This document shows, in pieces, positions 40,559 through 49,506 of a stretch of DNA of 64,000 nt. The position numbers and the translations under genes are program-made. The notes below the pieces were generated by a model. It had not been told where the DNA came from, made no database searches, and saw nothing but the letters and a program-made list of their open reading frames with translations. Position 1 is the stretch's first letter. The number at the start of each line of letters is the position of its first letter. The DNA is from Terriglobia bacterium (GTDB lineage Bacteria; Acidobacteriota; Terriglobia; Terriglobales; Acidobacteriaceae). The stretch covers positions 1-64,000 of the forward strand of contig JAIQFC010000008.1 of assembly GCA_020073465.1 (NCBI GenBank), read 5' to 3'.

Positions 40559-43500
40559 TCAGTTGATGATGCGAACGCTGCCGCGACCGCACAACTGTTC
40601 GACCCGTGCGATAAAGTTGCGGTCTGGCAGCACATTATAGCCTTCCGCCTCCATCACCACCATGAAATCACCCGGACGTTCCACGTCAAACAACACCTTC
40701 GCTTCGCCTTTGCGTTCGAGGAACAGGGCGTGCAGGTCGTCGACTGTATTCTCGACGGCGGTGTCGAGAGGCACGCGAATCCGGATGGCGCGCGGCAGCG
40801 GAACCTTGGCGTCTTCGAGCGGCATGATCTCGGCGGCGGTGATTTTCGGATTGGCGCCTTCTTCGATGCGCACGCCCGCCTTCACCAGGACGGGCACCTC
40901 GAGCTTCACCTTCTCTCCGATCTTCTTGAACGCCTCAGGGAAAACAATCATGTCTATTGAGCCGGACATGTCTTCGAGCGTGGCTTGCGCGTAAAAATCA
41001 CCCCGCTTGGACTTCAGCACACGCACATTGGCGATGATGCCGGCGGTGACAATGGTCTCCTCTTTTCCAGTCGAATTCTTCATCGCGGCAATTTCTTCCG
41101 TGGTCAGCGCCTGCAGGTCTTCGAGCTTGTCCTTGTACTTCTCCAGGGGATGGCCCGTGATGAAGAAACCGAGGATTTCCTTCTCGGCCTGCAGGCGTGT
41201 GTGCTCGTCCCAGTCGGGAACGTTGGGCAGCTTGTCGTTGTGCGCTTCGGTGTCTTCCTGCTGAAAGACGCCGAAGAGGCCGTGCTGGCCGGATTCGGCA
41301 TCGCGCTGAGTCTTTTGCGCGCGCTCGATGGCACGGTCGAGAACTTCCATCAGCTGGGCGCGGCGGCCCAGGGAATCCATGGCGCCGCTCTTGATCAGCG
41401 ATTCCAGCACGCGCTTGTTTAGCAGCCGCAGGTCAACGTTCTCGCAGAACTCAAAAATCGATTTGAAGCGTCCCAGCTTCTTCCGTGCGGCCACGATCGA
41501 TTCAATCGCATTGCCGCCAACGTTCTTCACCGCCGCGAGGCCGAAACGGATGGCCTCGCCATGCGGCGTGAAGTTCGCATCGGAGACGTTGATATCGGGC
41601 GCTTCGACCGAGATTCCCATCTCGCGGCATTCGTTGATGTACTTCACCACGTCGTCCGTAGAGCCTGTCACCGAAGTCAGGAGCGCCGCCATGAACTCCA
41701 CGGGATAGTGCGTCTTCAGATACGCGGTGTGGTAGGCAAGCAGCGCATAGGCCGCCGAATGCGATTTGTTAAATCCGTAGCCTGCGAACTGCGCCATAAG
41801 ATCGAAAATCTTCTCAATCTTCTTCGGCGGGAACTTTCGCTGCGCCGCGCCTTCCACGAACCGCTCGCGCTGCTGCGCCATCTCCTCGGCTTTCTTCTTG
41901 CCCATGGCGCGCCGCAGCAGGTCGGCTTCCCCGAGCGAGTATCCTGCCAGGCGGTTCGCGATCTGCATGACCTGCTCCTGATACACGATCACGCCCAGCG
42001 TCTCTTCCAGAATTTCTTTCAGCTCCGGCAACTCGTACTCGACCTTCTTGCGTCCGTGCTTGCGGTCAACAAAGTCGTCGATCATTCCGCCCTGAATCGG
42101 GCCGGGACGGTAGAGGGCATTGAGAGCCGTCAGATCCTCAATCGAATTCGGCTGGTACTTGCGCAGGACGTCGCGCATGCCGTGCGATTCAAACTGAAAG
42201 ACGCCGGAAGTAAGTCCCTTGTGGAAGACCTTCTGGTAGGTCTCCGCGTCCTCCAGCGGAATCTGTTCCAGCGTGATGGGGGTGCCGCGAGTCTGCTGAA
42301 TCAACTTCAGCGTGTCGGTGAGAATCGTCAGCGTGGTCAGGCCGAGAAAATCCATCTTCAGCAGGCCCATCTTCTCGATGGCAACCATGTCGAAGGCGGT
42401 GACGATTTCGTCGTTCTTGGTCTTGTGCAGAGGAACCAGTTCGGTCAGCGGGCGTGGTGAAATCACGACGCCCGCGGCGTGCACTCCCGAGTTGCGCACC
42501 AGCCCTTCGAGCTTCTTGGCGGTCTCCATCAACTCGCGAATCTGCCCGTCCTTTTCAATCGCTTCCCGCAACTGAGGGGAGTCTTCGATGGCCTGCTCGA
42601 TGGTGATGTTGAGCTGGGTCGGAACCATCTTGGCGATGCGGTCGACGTCGCTGTACGGGATATCCATGGCGCGGCCGACGTCTTTGATCGCGGCCTTCGC
42701 CGCCATGGTGCCGAAGGTGATGATCTGCGCCACGTTGTCGCGGCCGTACTTTTGGGTAACGTAATTGATGACCTCGCCGCGCCGGTTCATGCAGAAATCG
42801 ATGTCAATATCGGGCATCGACACGCGCTCCGGATTCAGGAAGCGCTCAAACAGCAACTCGTGCTGCAGGGGATCGATATCCGTGATGCCCAGCGCGTAGG
42901 AAACCAGCGACCCCGCCGCCGATCCCCGTCCGGGCCCTACCGGAATGTCGTGCTCCCTGGCGTAGCGAATGAAATCCCAGACGATCAGAAAATATCCGGG
43001 AAACTTCATCTGCTGGATGATGGCGAGTTCCCGCTCCAGCCGCTGTTCGTAGTCGGCGATCGAACGCTTGAGCTTGCCCTGCTCATGCAGGGGCCGCAAC
43101 GTCTCCATCCGGCGCGCGAAGCCTTCCCGGGCAACATGCACGAAGTAGCTGTCGATGCTGAATCCCGGCGGAACATCGAACTGCGGAAACGGCGTTGCCA
43201 CTTTTTCCAGCCGCAGGTTGCAGCGGTCCGCAATCGTGAGGGTGCGACTGACCACGTCGGGCGAGTCCTTGAACACGCGGTACATCTCGTCGTGGTTCTT
43301 CACGAAGAACTGCGTGCCTTCGAACTTCATGCGCGCGGTGTCGCGGATCGACTTGCCGGTCTGAATGCACACCATCACATCCTGTGCGTGCGCGTCTTCT
43401 TCGCACAGGTAGTGGCTGTCGTTGGTAGCCACCAGCGGCAGGCCAAGATCCTTTTCGAGCTGGAAGAGGCCGGGATGGATGCGGTGCTCCATCGCCAGGC

Positions 43501-44041
43501 CCTGATCCTGAATTTCAAGAAAGAAGTTATCGTTGCCGAAGATATCGCGGAACGTGCCCGCTGCCGTGCGCGCCGCGTCGTAGTTCCCTTCCATCAACCG
43601 CTCGGCCACTTCGCCCTTCAGACACCCTGAAAGTCCGATCAGTCCGCGCGAGTGTTCCGCCAGAAATCTTTTGCTCACCCGCGGCTTGTAGTAAAACCCG
43701 TGCAGGGAAGCTTCCGAGGTGATCTTCACCAGGTTGCGGTAGCCTTCCTCGTTCTCCGCCAGCACTAGCAGGTGGTTGTAGGTATCGCCTTCGGGCGGGG
43801 TGCGCTCGATGTTGTGGTCATCTTTCTTGCACACGTAGAGTTCGCAGCCGACGATGGGCTTCACGTCATACTTATGGGCTGCGTTGACAAAGTGCACCGC
43901 GCCAAAAATGTTGCCGTGGTCAGTCATGGCCACGGCGGGCATACCCAGCTGTTTCACGCGCTGGCAGAGCTTTTCCACGTCACAGGCGCCGTCAAGCAGG
44001 GAGTAGTCGGTGTGCAGGTGGAGGTGGACGAATTGGGACAT
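40559..44041 (-). CDS. dnaE: DNA polymerase III alpha subunit
   Basis: 1160 residues from the ATG at 44041 (an upstream TTG is less likely). PHP domain at the N-terminus (VHLHLHTDYSLLDGACDVEKL, MTDHGNIFGA); C-family polymerase core with the palm aspartates in VSMPDIDIDFCMNRRGEV near residue 410 and GPGRGSAAGSLVSYALGITDIDP before it; HhH/tau-binding segments; an OB-fold near 1000 (NVRVLKSKRGDFYAQATLEDMSGSIDMIVF). It is the replicative polymerase (DnaE1 type by length and domain order). Followed by accA. Nothing unusual. Confidence 0.97.
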   Translation of the reverse strand: MSQFVHLHLHTDYSLLDGACDVEKLCQRVKQLGMPAVAMTDHGNIFGAVHFVNAAHKYDVKPIVGCELYVCKKDDHNIERTPPEGDTYNHLLVLAENEEGYRNLVKITSEASLHGFYYKPRVSKRFLAEHSRGLIGLSGCLKGEVAERLMEGNYDAARTAAGTFRDIFGNDNFFLEIQDQGLAMEHRIHPGLFQLEKDLGLPLVATNDSHYLCEEDAHAQDVMVCIQTGKSIRDTARMKFEGTQFFVKNHDEMYRVFKDSPDVVSRTLTIADRCNLRLEKVATPFPQFDVPPGFSIDSYFVHVAREGFARRMETLRPLHEQGKLKRSIADYEQRLERELAIIQQMKFPGYFLIVWDFIRYAREHDIPVGPGRGSAAGSLVSYALGITDIDPLQHELLFERFLNPERVSMPDIDIDFCMNRRGEVINYVTQKYGRDNVAQIITFGTMAAKAAIKDVGRAMDIPYSDVDRIAKMVPTQLNITIEQAIEDSPQLREAIEKDGQIRELMETAKKLEGLVRNSGVHAAGVVISPRPLTELVPLHKTKNDEIVTAFDMVAIEKMGLLKMDFLGLTTLTILTDTLKLIQQTRGTPITLEQIPLEDAETYQKVFHKGLTSGVFQFESHGMRDVLRKYQPNSIEDLTALNALYRPGPIQGGMIDDFVDRKHGRKKVEYELPELKEILEETLGVIVYQEQVMQIANRLAGYSLGEADLLRRAMGKKKAEEMAQQRERFVEGAAQRKFPPKKIEKIFDLMAQFAGYGFNKSHSAAYALLAYHTAYLKTHYPVEFMAALLTSVTGSTDDVVKYINECREMGISVEAPDINVSDANFTPHGEAIRFGLAAVKNVGGNAIESIVAARKKLGRFKSIFEFCENVDLRLLNKRVLESLIKSGAMDSLGRRAQLMEVLDRAIERAQKTQRDAESGQHGLFGVFQQEDTEAHNDKLPNVPDWDEHTRLQAEKEILGFFITGHPLEKYKDKLEDLQALTTEEIAAMKNSTGKEETIVTAGIIANVRVLKSKRGDFYAQATLEDMSGSIDMIVFPEAFKKIGEKVKLEVPVLVKAGVRIEEGANPKITAAEIMPLEDAKVPLPRAIRIRVPLDTAVENTVDDLHALFLERKGEAKVLFDVERPGDFMVVMEAEGYNVLPDRNFIARVEQLCGRGSVRIIN

Positions 44042-44204
44042 GGGGCTCAAGTTGATTCTACGTCGGCGTCATTCTATCGGGAAAGGCAAGGGAGGAAGGC
44101 ACAAGTTATCCACAGCAATACTCATGTGGAGACAGCCGCCCTCGGCCGTCCGGCCGGGCAAAGCCCGGCATTGCGCTGTACACAATCGTTGCGTCCGAGG
44201 GAAT

Positions 44205-44993
44205 CTACTGACCTTCGCCAAGTCCAGGCACCCGGAAGTCCACGCCCCGCTCGTCATTCGCCTTCGCGGTTGCGGGCAGGTCGAGGTCCGCGAGCGGAAT
44301 CTTCTGGGTGCGCTGCGGAGCGAAACTCCACAGCGTCTGGCCGATGATAGCGTAGTTCTGGATCTCCAGCTTGTGCTGGTCGCGGAACACCAGCACCGTA
44401 GCCAGCGCGGGCGGTTCGGGAGTTTCTGCTTCCCGCGCCCGCGGCGCAGGATCGGACCGCGCATACAAATCCTGATCTTCCGACTCGTGCATTCTCCGCT
44501 GCTGTTCGAGGCTCCGCGCATTCATCTCGTTGGCCAGCTGAATCTCGCGCTCGCGATCTTCGTCGTAGGAGGAATGCGAGTCCCAATACCAGTACGGATC
44601 GTAGTAGCCGGAATACAGCCAGGGCCATCCGCCCCCAAAGCAGCCAAAGCAGTTTCGGAACCCGAAGCTGTGGAACCGGTGATCGCGGAAGCGGCCTCTG
44701 CGGAAACGATCACCCTGGAAGCGGTCTCCTCGAAAGAAGTTTGGCTGATGAAAGGAAGGACCGCGGTTGAAGCTGCGCGACTGGAAGTGCGGTCCGGAGA
44801 AGGTCCTGCCGGAAGGCATGCCACCGAACACGTGACCCCCACCGCCGTGACCGCCGAAACTGCCGTGTCCAGCGAAACCACCGTGCCCGCCAAATGAGCC
44901 GTGACCACCGCCACGCATCTGCGCCGAGGCAGGCGCCAGGCTCAGCACGAGCACAAACGTCGCAATGGAACAAAGGCGACGCATCAAGGACAT
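44205..44993 (-). CDS. Secreted Gly/His/Phe-rich protein of unknown function
   Basis: 262 residues. Signal peptide MSLMRRLCSIATFVLVLSLAPASA, then four GHGSFGGHGGF-type repeats (about 28-60), a stretch of FNRGPSFHQPNFFRGDRFQGDRF with alternating aromatic and basic residues, a short CFGCFGGGWP segment, a charged coil (DEDREREIQLANEMNARSLEQQRR) and a C-terminal domain (ATVLVFRDQHKLEIQNYAIIGQTLWSFAPQRTQKIPLADLDL) resembling a conserved acidobacterial tail. The function is unknown; repeats and secretion suggest a surface or matrix-associated protein. No operon partner. Confidence 0.65.
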   Translation of the reverse strand: MSLMRRLCSIATFVLVLSLAPASAQMRGGGHGSFGGHGGFAGHGSFGGHGGGGHVFGGMPSGRTFSGPHFQSRSFNRGPSFHQPNFFRGDRFQGDRFRRGRFRDHRFHSFGFRNCFGCFGGGWPWLYSGYYDPYWYWDSHSSYDEDREREIQLANEMNARSLEQQRRMHESEDQDLYARSDPAPRAREAETPEPPALATVLVFRDQHKLEIQNYAIIGQTLWSFAPQRTQKIPLADLDLPATAKANDERGVDFRVPGLGEGQ

Positions 44994-45023
44994 TATACTT
45001 CCGGCGGCTGGGGAAGTTCTGGG

Positions 45024-46013
45024 CTAATTCTGGTCCCCACCCCCGTGCTTCTGTTTACAGAGTCTGCAGTACGTCGGAGGCAGCGTGTTGTCCACCCGAT
45101 GCTTGACTGGCTTCACCGTGCGCAGATACGCAAAAATGGCTTTCAGGTCGTCATCATTCAGGTTCTGGAGTTCCCCGAAGGGCATGATCGAACTCAGTTT
45201 TCGCGCACCCACGTATCCGGTTCGCAGCGCCTTGATGAAGGTCGCCTCATCGTAGTAGCTGATGCCGGACGGATCCGGCGTGATGTTGGCGCTGGTCACG
45301 TCTCCCCATGGCCCTTTCAGATTCTCTCCACCGCCATAGGGGCGGCTCTCCACCGCGCGGTGGCAGCCGCACCCAAGAGTTGCGTAGTACTTCCCGGTCG
45401 CAACCCGATCCGCGAGATTAGGACCAGACACAGGTTCAGTCACCGGCTCCGGCGCACCGCGAACCAGATAGTTCACGGGAAACTTTACTTGCGTCGGCTG
45501 TAGTGGATTACGCACGCCCGGTAGCGACCGGAGATACGCCACAACCGAAGCTAGATCTTCATCAGAAAGATTTTTGTAGGCGTCATAGGGCATGATGGGA
45601 AAAATGGTGCGCCCGTCATGTCCGATGCCCTCGCGAATGGCCCGCGCGAATTCGTCGTCCGTCCAATTGCCTCCTCCGGTCTCGCGATCCGGTGTGATAT
45701 TGGCGGCCGTAACTGAGCCAGGGAGAGCCGGCAACGGCAGCACCTGGCCGGCGAGTTCCATTCCCGCCAAGTTGGGTGCGCCATGCGCGGTCCAGTCCTT
45801 GGGGGAATGGCAGGTCTCGCAGCCCAGCAACCCCTGCACCAGGTAACGGCCGCGGGCCAGGCGCTCCGGGGTTGGCTCAAACTGCCGGTTGGTCACGGCA
45901 CGCATCCTCGGACCGAGGAATGGCCGCCAGCCAATGGTGAACGTAATCCCCACCGCCAGCAGCACAGCAAGCACAAGCAAGCTGATGCGCAGAATTTTCC
46001 CTGCTCTTTTCAC
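45024..46013 (-). CDS. Membrane-anchored di-haem cytochrome c with atypical second haem site
   Basis: 329 residues. N-terminal membrane anchor (residues 8-28). The first domain has CETCH (Cys65-His69) and a likely Met ligand in PIMPYDA (141). The second domain repeats the pattern (ANITPDPSG, SIMPFGELQNLNDDDLKAIFAYLR) but its haem site reads LGCGCHRA (Cys215, Cys217, His218), i.e. CxCH instead of CxxCH. A further CRLCK (316-320) lies near the C-terminus. Homologues transfer electrons in the periplasm. Whether the second haem is bound is uncertain. No oxidase or dehydrogenase partner is adjacent. Confidence 0.85.
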   Translation of the reverse strand: MKRAGKILRISLLVLAVLLAVGITFTIGWRPFLGPRMRAVTNRQFEPTPERLARGRYLVQGLLGCETCHSPKDWTAHGAPNLAGMELAGQVLPLPALPGSVTAANITPDRETGGGNWTDDEFARAIREGIGHDGRTIFPIMPYDAYKNLSDEDLASVVAYLRSLPGVRNPLQPTQVKFPVNYLVRGAPEPVTEPVSGPNLADRVATGKYYATLGCGCHRAVESRPYGGGENLKGPWGDVTSANITPDPSGISYYDEATFIKALRTGYVGARKLSSIMPFGELQNLNDDDLKAIFAYLRTVKPVKHRVDNTLPPTYCRLCKQKHGGGDQN

Positions 46014-46078
46014 AAGCTCACCTCATAGATTGATTTGGCGCTCGGAACGGGGGCTGAGCGCGTCAACGACAGAGCCTT

Positions 46079-47632
46079 CTACCGCTTCTTCGCCTTCTTC
46101 GCTGGAGCTTTCTTCCTCACCGGCGCGGCCGGACGCTTGGGCACGGGCTTGCTCGCTGGCTTGGCAGGCTTGGCAGCAGCCGGCTTCCCCTTCGTTTTCG
46201 GATCCGCGGCGACCGGGGGAGGCGCGGGCACAGGCACCGGAGCCGCCTTCCCTTTGCCCTTCGGAGCCTCTCCCTTCTTGCCAGCCGCCGTCGCAGCGCC
46301 CTCAGCCACAGCCTTGGCAGCACGCCCACGCCGGGGCGGCGGTGGAGGAGGAGGCGGCGGTGGCGCGAATGGCTTCAGGAACTTCAGCGTCTCGGTACGC
46401 GAACGCAGTTTGCCATCGAGCAGCAGCATGAACACGTCGCGCGCGATCTTGGGATATTCCGGCAGTTGCGGCGTGATCAGCAACTCCGTCATTTCCGGAA
46501 GAGGAATCTTCTGCTGCACCTGGCGCCACTTGGTCAGGAAGTTCTTGATCTTCTGCTCGACCGCCTGCTGCCGCGCCGTAATCCCGAGGAACAATATCAT
46601 CTCGGGCCGCGCGCTCGATAGTAGTTGCCAGGTCCGCGATGGGGTGGCTGCTTCTTTCCCGGTTAGCCGCTTGGCGAGTTCCTTGGCGTGGTCCTCGATG
46701 TCGCGCCACGCTTCCACCAGGTCCTTGCGCGGAATCTGCTTGCGCAAATCCGCGATGTCCTTGTCGGACAACTTCGAAGTCAGGAAGTACATCACCGCCG
46801 GCCCTGCATCGGGCGCGTACCCCAGATCGACCATCTGCTGCCGCGTCTTCATCAGCTGAGCCAGCCCGTTGGCGTCCACTCTGGCGGTCGTCCAACGGGG
46901 GTGCAGAATCTCCAGCCAGCCTTCCTTCTCCAGCATCTTCACCACGTGCAGAGGATCATCTTCGTGCGCCAGCGCGGCGATCTCATGTCCGATCGAGCTG
47001 CGCAGGATGTGCTCAATGTACTTGCCCTCTTTAGCCGCGTCGTAGCGCGCCTGCGTGCGTTCTTCGAGCGGCCAGTGAAAGCGGGCCGCAAAGCGCGTGG
47101 CACGAATCATCCGCGAGGGATCTTCGAGGAACGAGTAGTTATGCAGGATGCGGATCAGCTTGGCTTCAATGTCGGCCACGCCGTTGAAGGGATCGAGCAA
47201 CAGCCCGCGCGAGCCCTCGTTGAGCGACAGCGCCATGGCATTCACGCTGAAGTCGCGACGCCGCAAATCCTCGTGAATGGTGGCGGGGCCCACAATGGGA
47301 GGCTTGCCCGTTTTCTCGAAGCGCTCCGTTCGCGCCATGCTGATTTCGGCGCGCGCGTTTCCCGGCAACTGCAGAAAAATAGTCCGCATGTCCTCTTCGA
47401 CGGCGGCAATCTGCGCCCCCGCCCTCTCAAAGTCTTTTTGCAGCTTGAGAGGATTACCCTGGACGGTGAAGTCCAGATCGCGGATCGTAAAACCGCTGAT
47501 GATGTCGCGGATTGCGCCACCGGTCAGGTAGAGGTTCATGCCTGCGGCGCGACATACGTCCTGGACCAGGCTGACGCCTTTCAACTGGTCCGGCGTCAAC
47601 CGGATCTCCATGGTGTAAATGTAATCAGCCAT
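46079..47632 (-). CDS. CCA-adding/poly(A) polymerase-family nucleotidyltransferase with Lys/Ala/Pro-rich tail
   Basis: 517 residues. Class II nucleotidyltransferase head: LYLTGGAIRDIISGFTIRDLDFTVQG (GG and DxD motifs near 36-57), then RRRDFSVNAMALSL and the neck segment FLEDPSRMIRATRFAARF. This is the tRNA CCA-adding/poly(A) polymerase superfamily; which activity applies is not decided by sequence here. Oddity: after FKPFAPPPPPPPPPPRRGR (around 420) the last ~100 residues are Lys/Ala/Pro-rich (KGKGKAAPVPVPAP, KPAAAKPAKPASKPVPKRPA, APAKKAKKR), like histone H1 or bacterial H1-like tails, probably an RNA/DNA-binding disordered tail. Confidence 0.88.
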   Translation of the reverse strand: MADYIYTMEIRLTPDQLKGVSLVQDVCRAAGMNLYLTGGAIRDIISGFTIRDLDFTVQGNPLKLQKDFERAGAQIAAVEEDMRTIFLQLPGNARAEISMARTERFEKTGKPPIVGPATIHEDLRRRDFSVNAMALSLNEGSRGLLLDPFNGVADIEAKLIRILHNYSFLEDPSRMIRATRFAARFHWPLEERTQARYDAAKEGKYIEHILRSSIGHEIAALAHEDDPLHVVKMLEKEGWLEILHPRWTTARVDANGLAQLMKTRQQMVDLGYAPDAGPAVMYFLTSKLSDKDIADLRKQIPRKDLVEAWRDIEDHAKELAKRLTGKEAATPSRTWQLLSSARPEMILFLGITARQQAVEQKIKNFLTKWRQVQQKIPLPEMTELLITPQLPEYPKIARDVFMLLLDGKLRSRTETLKFLKPFAPPPPPPPPPPRRGRAAKAVAEGAATAAGKKGEAPKGKGKAAPVPVPAPPPVAADPKTKGKPAAAKPAKPASKPVPKRPAAPVRKKAPAKKAKKR

Positions 47633-48026
47633 TCGCTTTCAACCGGCCTTCAGGCCGTCGTTTCTGCTGCGGGCCGGGGCTGGACGGTACCCAACTTTCC
47701 ACAAGATTTCCACAGGGGCCCACCGCCGGGCACAAAAGCCCATCCGCCACTCGAATGCAAGTGGCTTAATACAAAGTACTTAGACAAAGCGGAGTAGCGG
47801 GTGACAAGCTACAGAAAATAACACAACGTTTATAATTTGGCTACTGCCATCGTGTATCCCGCCAGTTTCTGCCGGAAAAGTGGGAGAATCGCATTGCGGC
47901 TGTCGGGCTTCGGCTATCGGGCTTCGGCAAAACCGCAACCGGGATGAGGTTCTAGGAATACCCTGACTTCTGAGCCTTGGAGGAGTCGATTCTGCCGAAG
48001 CCCGAAGCCCGATAGCCGAGCGCCGA
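47633..48026. other. Intergenic region with an inverted-repeat element
   Basis: Holds a hairpin near 47648-47666 (CGGCCTTCAGGCCG) and the inverted repeat at 47901-48021. I see no coding signal. Confidence 0.5.
47901..48021. repeat. Inverted repeat of GCTTCGGCTATCGGGCTTCGGCA type
   Basis: Left arm 47901-47929 (TGTCGGGCTTCGGCTATCGG...) and right arm 47992-48021 (...CCGAAGCCCGAAGCCCGATA) are near-exact inverse complements ~60 bp apart. The right arm ends 5 bp before the start codon of the next gene, so it may affect its translation. Confidence 0.75.
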
Positions 48027-48506
48027 ATGCCCTCAACTCACAAGAAAGTTATCGTCCGTAAGATGGACCGGGACTCGGTCTCGGGCTACGTCTCCCCGTC
48101 GCAGTTCGTGCACGACGGCAAACTCGAACTGCTGAATACTTCCGGCACCGTGATCGCGATCGACCTGCGCGAGATCAAGGGCGTCTACTTCGTGCGCGAG
48201 TTTGGCGATTCGGAGTCGCTTACGCGCAAGACGTTTACCTCGCGGCCCCGGTCGGAAGGACTATGGGTGCGCCTGCGCTTCAAGGACAGCGAGATTCTCG
48301 AAGCCCTCATGCCCGCTGATCTGACTCAGACCATGCCCGAAGGTTTCCTGGTCAACCCTCCCGACCAGCGCTCCAACACACAGCGCATCTTTGTCCCGCG
48401 CACCGCGCTTGAGTCCCTGACCGTGCTGGCCGTCATCGGCGCCACCCGCCGCCAGCGTCGCGGCGGCACCACCGATCAGCGCCAGGTCCCGATGTTTGAA
48501 GAGTGA
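48027..48506 (+). CDS. Conserved small protein (DUF6982-like)
   Basis: 159 residues. MPSTHKKVIVRKMDRDSVSGYVSPSQFVHDGKLELLNTSGTVIAIDLREIKGVYFVREFGD matches a conserved acidobacterial family of unknown function (KKV.VRK.DR.S..GYV.P..F, IK.VYFVR(D/E)F); the PilZ-like or beta-sandwich character of this part is only my impression. The start at 48027 keeps the conserved KKVIVRK; it has no good Shine-Dalgarno and follows an inverted-repeat arm. The function is unknown. Confidence 0.7.
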   Translation: MPSTHKKVIVRKMDRDSVSGYVSPSQFVHDGKLELLNTSGTVIAIDLREIKGVYFVREFGDSESLTRKTFTSRPRSEGLWVRLRFKDSEILEALMPADLTQTMPEGFLVNPPDQRSNTQRIFVPRTALESLTVLAVIGATRRQRRGGTTDQRQVPMFEE

Positions 48507-48700
48507 TTTCCCTCCGTTGACCCCGCGCCTGGCAGGGACTTGCCCCGCCACGAGCACAGGGCCATTCCACGCGTGATTCTGATCACATGCGGTTGTGACC
48601 GGTCCTACGGTTTCACAGTCACACCTGTGATGAGATCCTTCTCAACCGTTAGGTGGAACCCGTTGCGGATCGCGGCTTTCAGGGTGGGTGTGAGGATTAT

Positions 48701-49192
48701 ATGTGTGAGCAGTACATCCAGTCCGCGACCACGCTCCTTCCTCGGGATCGAGTCTGGCAACTCCTAACTGACATCGACAACTGGGTAACCTGTTCCGACG
48801 TCTACGCCAGCCTGCGCTGGTCGGGATTCCCCTGGCAGCCCGGCAGTTGTGTGCTGGGCCAACTCAAGTATCCCATCACGCTTCACTTTCGACACGTCCT
48901 TGAAGAGTTCCGGCCTCCCCGCCTCATCCGCTACATCGCGCACAGCACGGAGGCAGGGTTCGCAATCTCCAGAACCATCCGCCTGGAGGAGCACAACGGG
49001 GGAACGTTGATCACCACCGCGGCCTATGCCGTGGGGATCCCCGTGATTGACCTTCCCGGAGGCACGATGGGGTTCCAGAAGATGCTGTCAGAACGTTTCT
49101 TCCCGGATTTCGCCAACTTCTGCGATGCCCAGGCACAAAAGCTGGTGAGGCACTCGCCCGCGGGATTGGCCACATCCAAATTGCTCGCCTGA
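48701..49192 (+). CDS. SRPBCC (polyketide cyclase/START-like) superfamily protein
   Basis: 163 residues from the ATG at 48701 (GTGAGGATTAT upstream). The pattern EQYIQSATTLLPRDRVWQLLTDIDNWVTCSDVYASLRW ... WQPGSCVLGQLKYPITLHFRHVLEEFRPPRLIRYIAHS fits the helix-grip fold of SRPBCC proteins, which bind hydrophobic ligands. The substrate is unknown. No operon partner; the next gene downstream is the sedolisin-like protein. Confidence 0.8.
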   Translation: MCEQYIQSATTLLPRDRVWQLLTDIDNWVTCSDVYASLRWSGFPWQPGSCVLGQLKYPITLHFRHVLEEFRPPRLIRYIAHSTEAGFAISRTIRLEEHNGGTLITTAAYAVGIPVIDLPGGTMGFQKMLSERFFPDFANFCDAQAQKLVRHSPAGLATSKLLA

Positions 49193-49506
49193 AGTGCGCG
49201 CGATCGTCCAGCCTGGACCTTCGTACTCGTGACCGTGCGCTGCGTACACCGGGCAAACCCGTGCCCACTGGGCGATCCGGGCCGCGAGGTTTGCAACAAT
49301 CTGCACGCGATTGGTGATCAGAATTATTGCAATCCGGCCAAAGATGGAGTACCGTTCTCTGCTCCCAGACGCAGGTCAGGTACCCTGCGTGCGAAAGAGA
49401 ACGATCAGGCCACTTCCCTTCCTCCTGCCTGGCTCCGATCTCTAAGGGCGTAGCCACATCCTCGTAGAGGTGCCAAGTAGAGGTGCCAAGTAGAGGTGCC
49501 AAGACT
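49193..49506. other. Intergenic region upstream of the sedolisin gene
   Basis: No gene found. Its last part is a 13-bp tandem repeat (49464-49502) carrying ribosome-binding-site-like AGAGG sequences. Confidence 0.6.
49464..49502 (+). repeat. Three perfect tandem copies of GTAGAGGTGCCAA at the ribosome-binding site
   Basis: 13-bp units at 49464-49476, 49477-49489 and 49490-49502, immediately before the ATG at 49507. Each unit contains AGAGG; that of the last unit lies 10 nt before the start codon. Copy number could change by slippage. Confidence 0.9.
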
